64,000 bases of DNA. Source: Agaricus subrufescens. Lineage: Eukaryota; Basidiomycota; Agaricomycetes; Agaricales; Agaricaceae. Positions within the stretch are counted from its first letter, which is position 1. Each line of letters begins with the position of its first letter. The notes under the pieces are model-generated. The model saw nothing but the letters and a program-made list of their open reading frames with translations. It searched no databases and was not told where the DNA came from. The stretch is from NCBI GenBank assembly GCA_029945375.1, contig CM057063.1:2539894-2603893 (forward strand), written 5' to 3'. Shown here in pieces: positions 62,284 to 64,000 of this stretch. The translations under genes were made by a program, and so were the position numbers.

Positions 62284-64000
62284 CGGGACTGGCGCTTTAT
62301 TCTAGTGATCAACTTGCGTATCAATGGCGTTGGAAAACCTGATCTGTGACTGCGACCGCCCGCGTATCCTGTTCTCATCAGCGTATTCGTAGACAACGAT
62401 CGAGGCCACCTACTTGGTATATCCGTATCTGTGTTCTACAGTTGTCCACTGGTCGCTATTCCCGTACGCCCGACTCTCTGGAGAATCTATTGCTAAGGGG
62501 AACTCGTGCTTGCTGTGGGACTGTTGAGATTTGGATTTCCGACCGATGGGGGAGAAAGGCTTTGAAGCCCCAAGCTCTTCATACGAATTATGTAATATGC
62601 TGTGGGACTTGGTAAAATCCATGTTAGCACCGCTTCCTCGTGTCCCGTGCATGTTCTCTGGCTCTCAACAATATAGCGTGCTAGTTGTTATTGGCTATCG
62701 TGCGTTTCAGGTTGTTAAACTCAAAAGGATGAATTGTAATATGTTGCCGAACCCGACCACCTTATCTCTTTCTTGCTGCGGACATCAGCTCAAGCGAACG
62801 GTTGGAGAATATCATCTCTATGCCATTGAAAAGGCCTCTTTTTCATAACACGACAGAGGTGCTCGAAGAGCCTTGAGGTGGATGGCTCTGCGTACACGTG
62901 TTTCATCGCTCATTGCGTGTCAAGCTGTATTGTCGATTTTCGTTTCCCCTGGTATCCCTGTCTTCCTCACGTTGTTCCACATTGCGGTTGGGGGGCATCT
63001 TAGTATATGGTCATCTGTATCGCAGCTTAGGCCTATACCTCCTTTAATCATGAGGCATCGTATTTCATTGAATGTATGATTGTTTGCTGAAAAAGCATGC
63101 CCATCGGTGGAATCAAGGTTTGGAGAAGCTCTTATTTCATTCGTCTATAAAAATAAGCGTCGGGCAGCGTGGGTTATCACCACTGCCAATCTATAGGTGG
63201 GAACCTGAACAAAAGAGAAGCTGAATGAGTTAATCAATCAAATTACCACACGATTGCTTGCGGCTTTGTGATGGGATATGCAAGTTCTGTTATTTGTTTA
63301 CGCTACTATTTAACATTCTTATGGTGGACGAATTGCGCTGGTGGTTGAACGAAGATATTGAGGGAATGATACCACGTTTTTGAATAACCCGCGGCATTCT
63401 GATCTAGCCGTTAAATAGCTATCTGTGGACTTCTGATCAGAATTCTCTGGTTATGGGCTTTGCCTTTGAAGCGATATCAATGTTCCGTGAACCTTGGATC
63501 CTACCTCACATATGTCGTTGGAGCCATCAGATTCCTGGTATTAGGTTGAGACTAGGCAACATTAGTGGCGTGGCTCTGATTGTCACTACGTTTCACAGGG
63601 ACAAGGAGGGTTCGACAATGTAACTGCCATTCACACTAAAGGAAATAAGAGAATTTCTTCTGATATTCTACCACTTACCACTATATGTACGTCCAAAAGG
63701 TGTGCTCTCGCTGTATCGAAATTTTCCTGGTCTCATCATAGATGTAGAGGAATCAAGAGAATGGGTGTACTATATCTCAGCTCTAACTAACCTGGATCGG
63801 TCACGTAAGCTTTATCTTGCCTGGTCGGTCATGAGCCTCCGCCGATAGTGATAAGAATGAATTTTAGTAGAGAATCAGGTCATAGAATGAACCTGGATCA
63901 ATAAATAGAAATGTTTTTGAGCCCCACTACTGTTAATTGTTATTCAACCTGATGCTATAGTGTTACATTTGGGATCTCATAGCAGTCTGACGCCACCATA
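62284..64000. other. Intergenic, no gene recognised
   Basis: There are only short frames. Nothing recognised up to the window edge. Confidence 0.45.

Overview
The window is nuclear DNA from a filamentous basidiomycete, most likely an agaricomycete. The evidence is genes split by many short GT-AG introns (mostly about 48-70 bp), very short exons, compact divergent gene pairs, NACHT-type STAND genes, a multi-pass membrane family typical of mushrooms, and a chromodomain Ty3/gypsy retrotransposon. I see no prokaryotic-style operons, CRISPR arrays, rRNA or convincing tRNA genes. Exon models were made by hand. Where I give exon lengths, they sum to a whole number of codons.

Left part (1-25.6 kb), mostly housekeeping: a secreted beta-propeller lactonase-like protein; a nine-exon ARO8/kynurenine-type aminotransferase; a tiny Cys-rich protein; a Snf1-activating/CaMKK-like kinase with a long acidic tail; a NACHT-like protein whose P-loop and Walker B are gone (minus strand); a BEM46/ABHD13-type hydrolase (minus) divergent from a polytopic membrane protein; a 1.1-kb direct-repeat array; an orphan gene; and a divergent pair of a VTC1-type (DUF202) protein and a Sis1-type DnaJ chaperone, with a heat-shock element between them.

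Middle part (25.7-53.5 kb), accessory: three diverged direct copies of an approximately 8-kb segment begin near 25.7, 41.2 and 49.3 kb. Copies 2 and 3 each carry a short Zn2Cys6 gene (215 and 219 aa). Copy 1 keeps only a decayed relic of it inside a strongly CpG-depleted block, and carries a 6.8-kb Ty3/gypsy chromovirus with intact LTRs, a TCCAT target duplication and a self-priming (Tf1-like) primer site. The element is inactivated by transitions and has two extra ORFs downstream of its chromodomain. Between copies 2 and 3 lies an intact DHHC palmitoyltransferase gene that appears to need a single-nucleotide exon.

Right part (54.7-64 kb): an intact NACHT STAND gene, a frameshifted mushroom-type membrane-protein pseudogene, a 150-bp MITE with perfect 25-bp inverted repeats, and a single-exon orphan gene.

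The most unusual signals are the 1-nt exon in the DHHC gene, the other frame-restoring microexons (10 nt in VTC1; 13 nt inside both zinc clusters), the paired intact and degenerate NACHT proteins, the segmental triplication with one mutated copy, and the retrotransposon's accessory ORFs.
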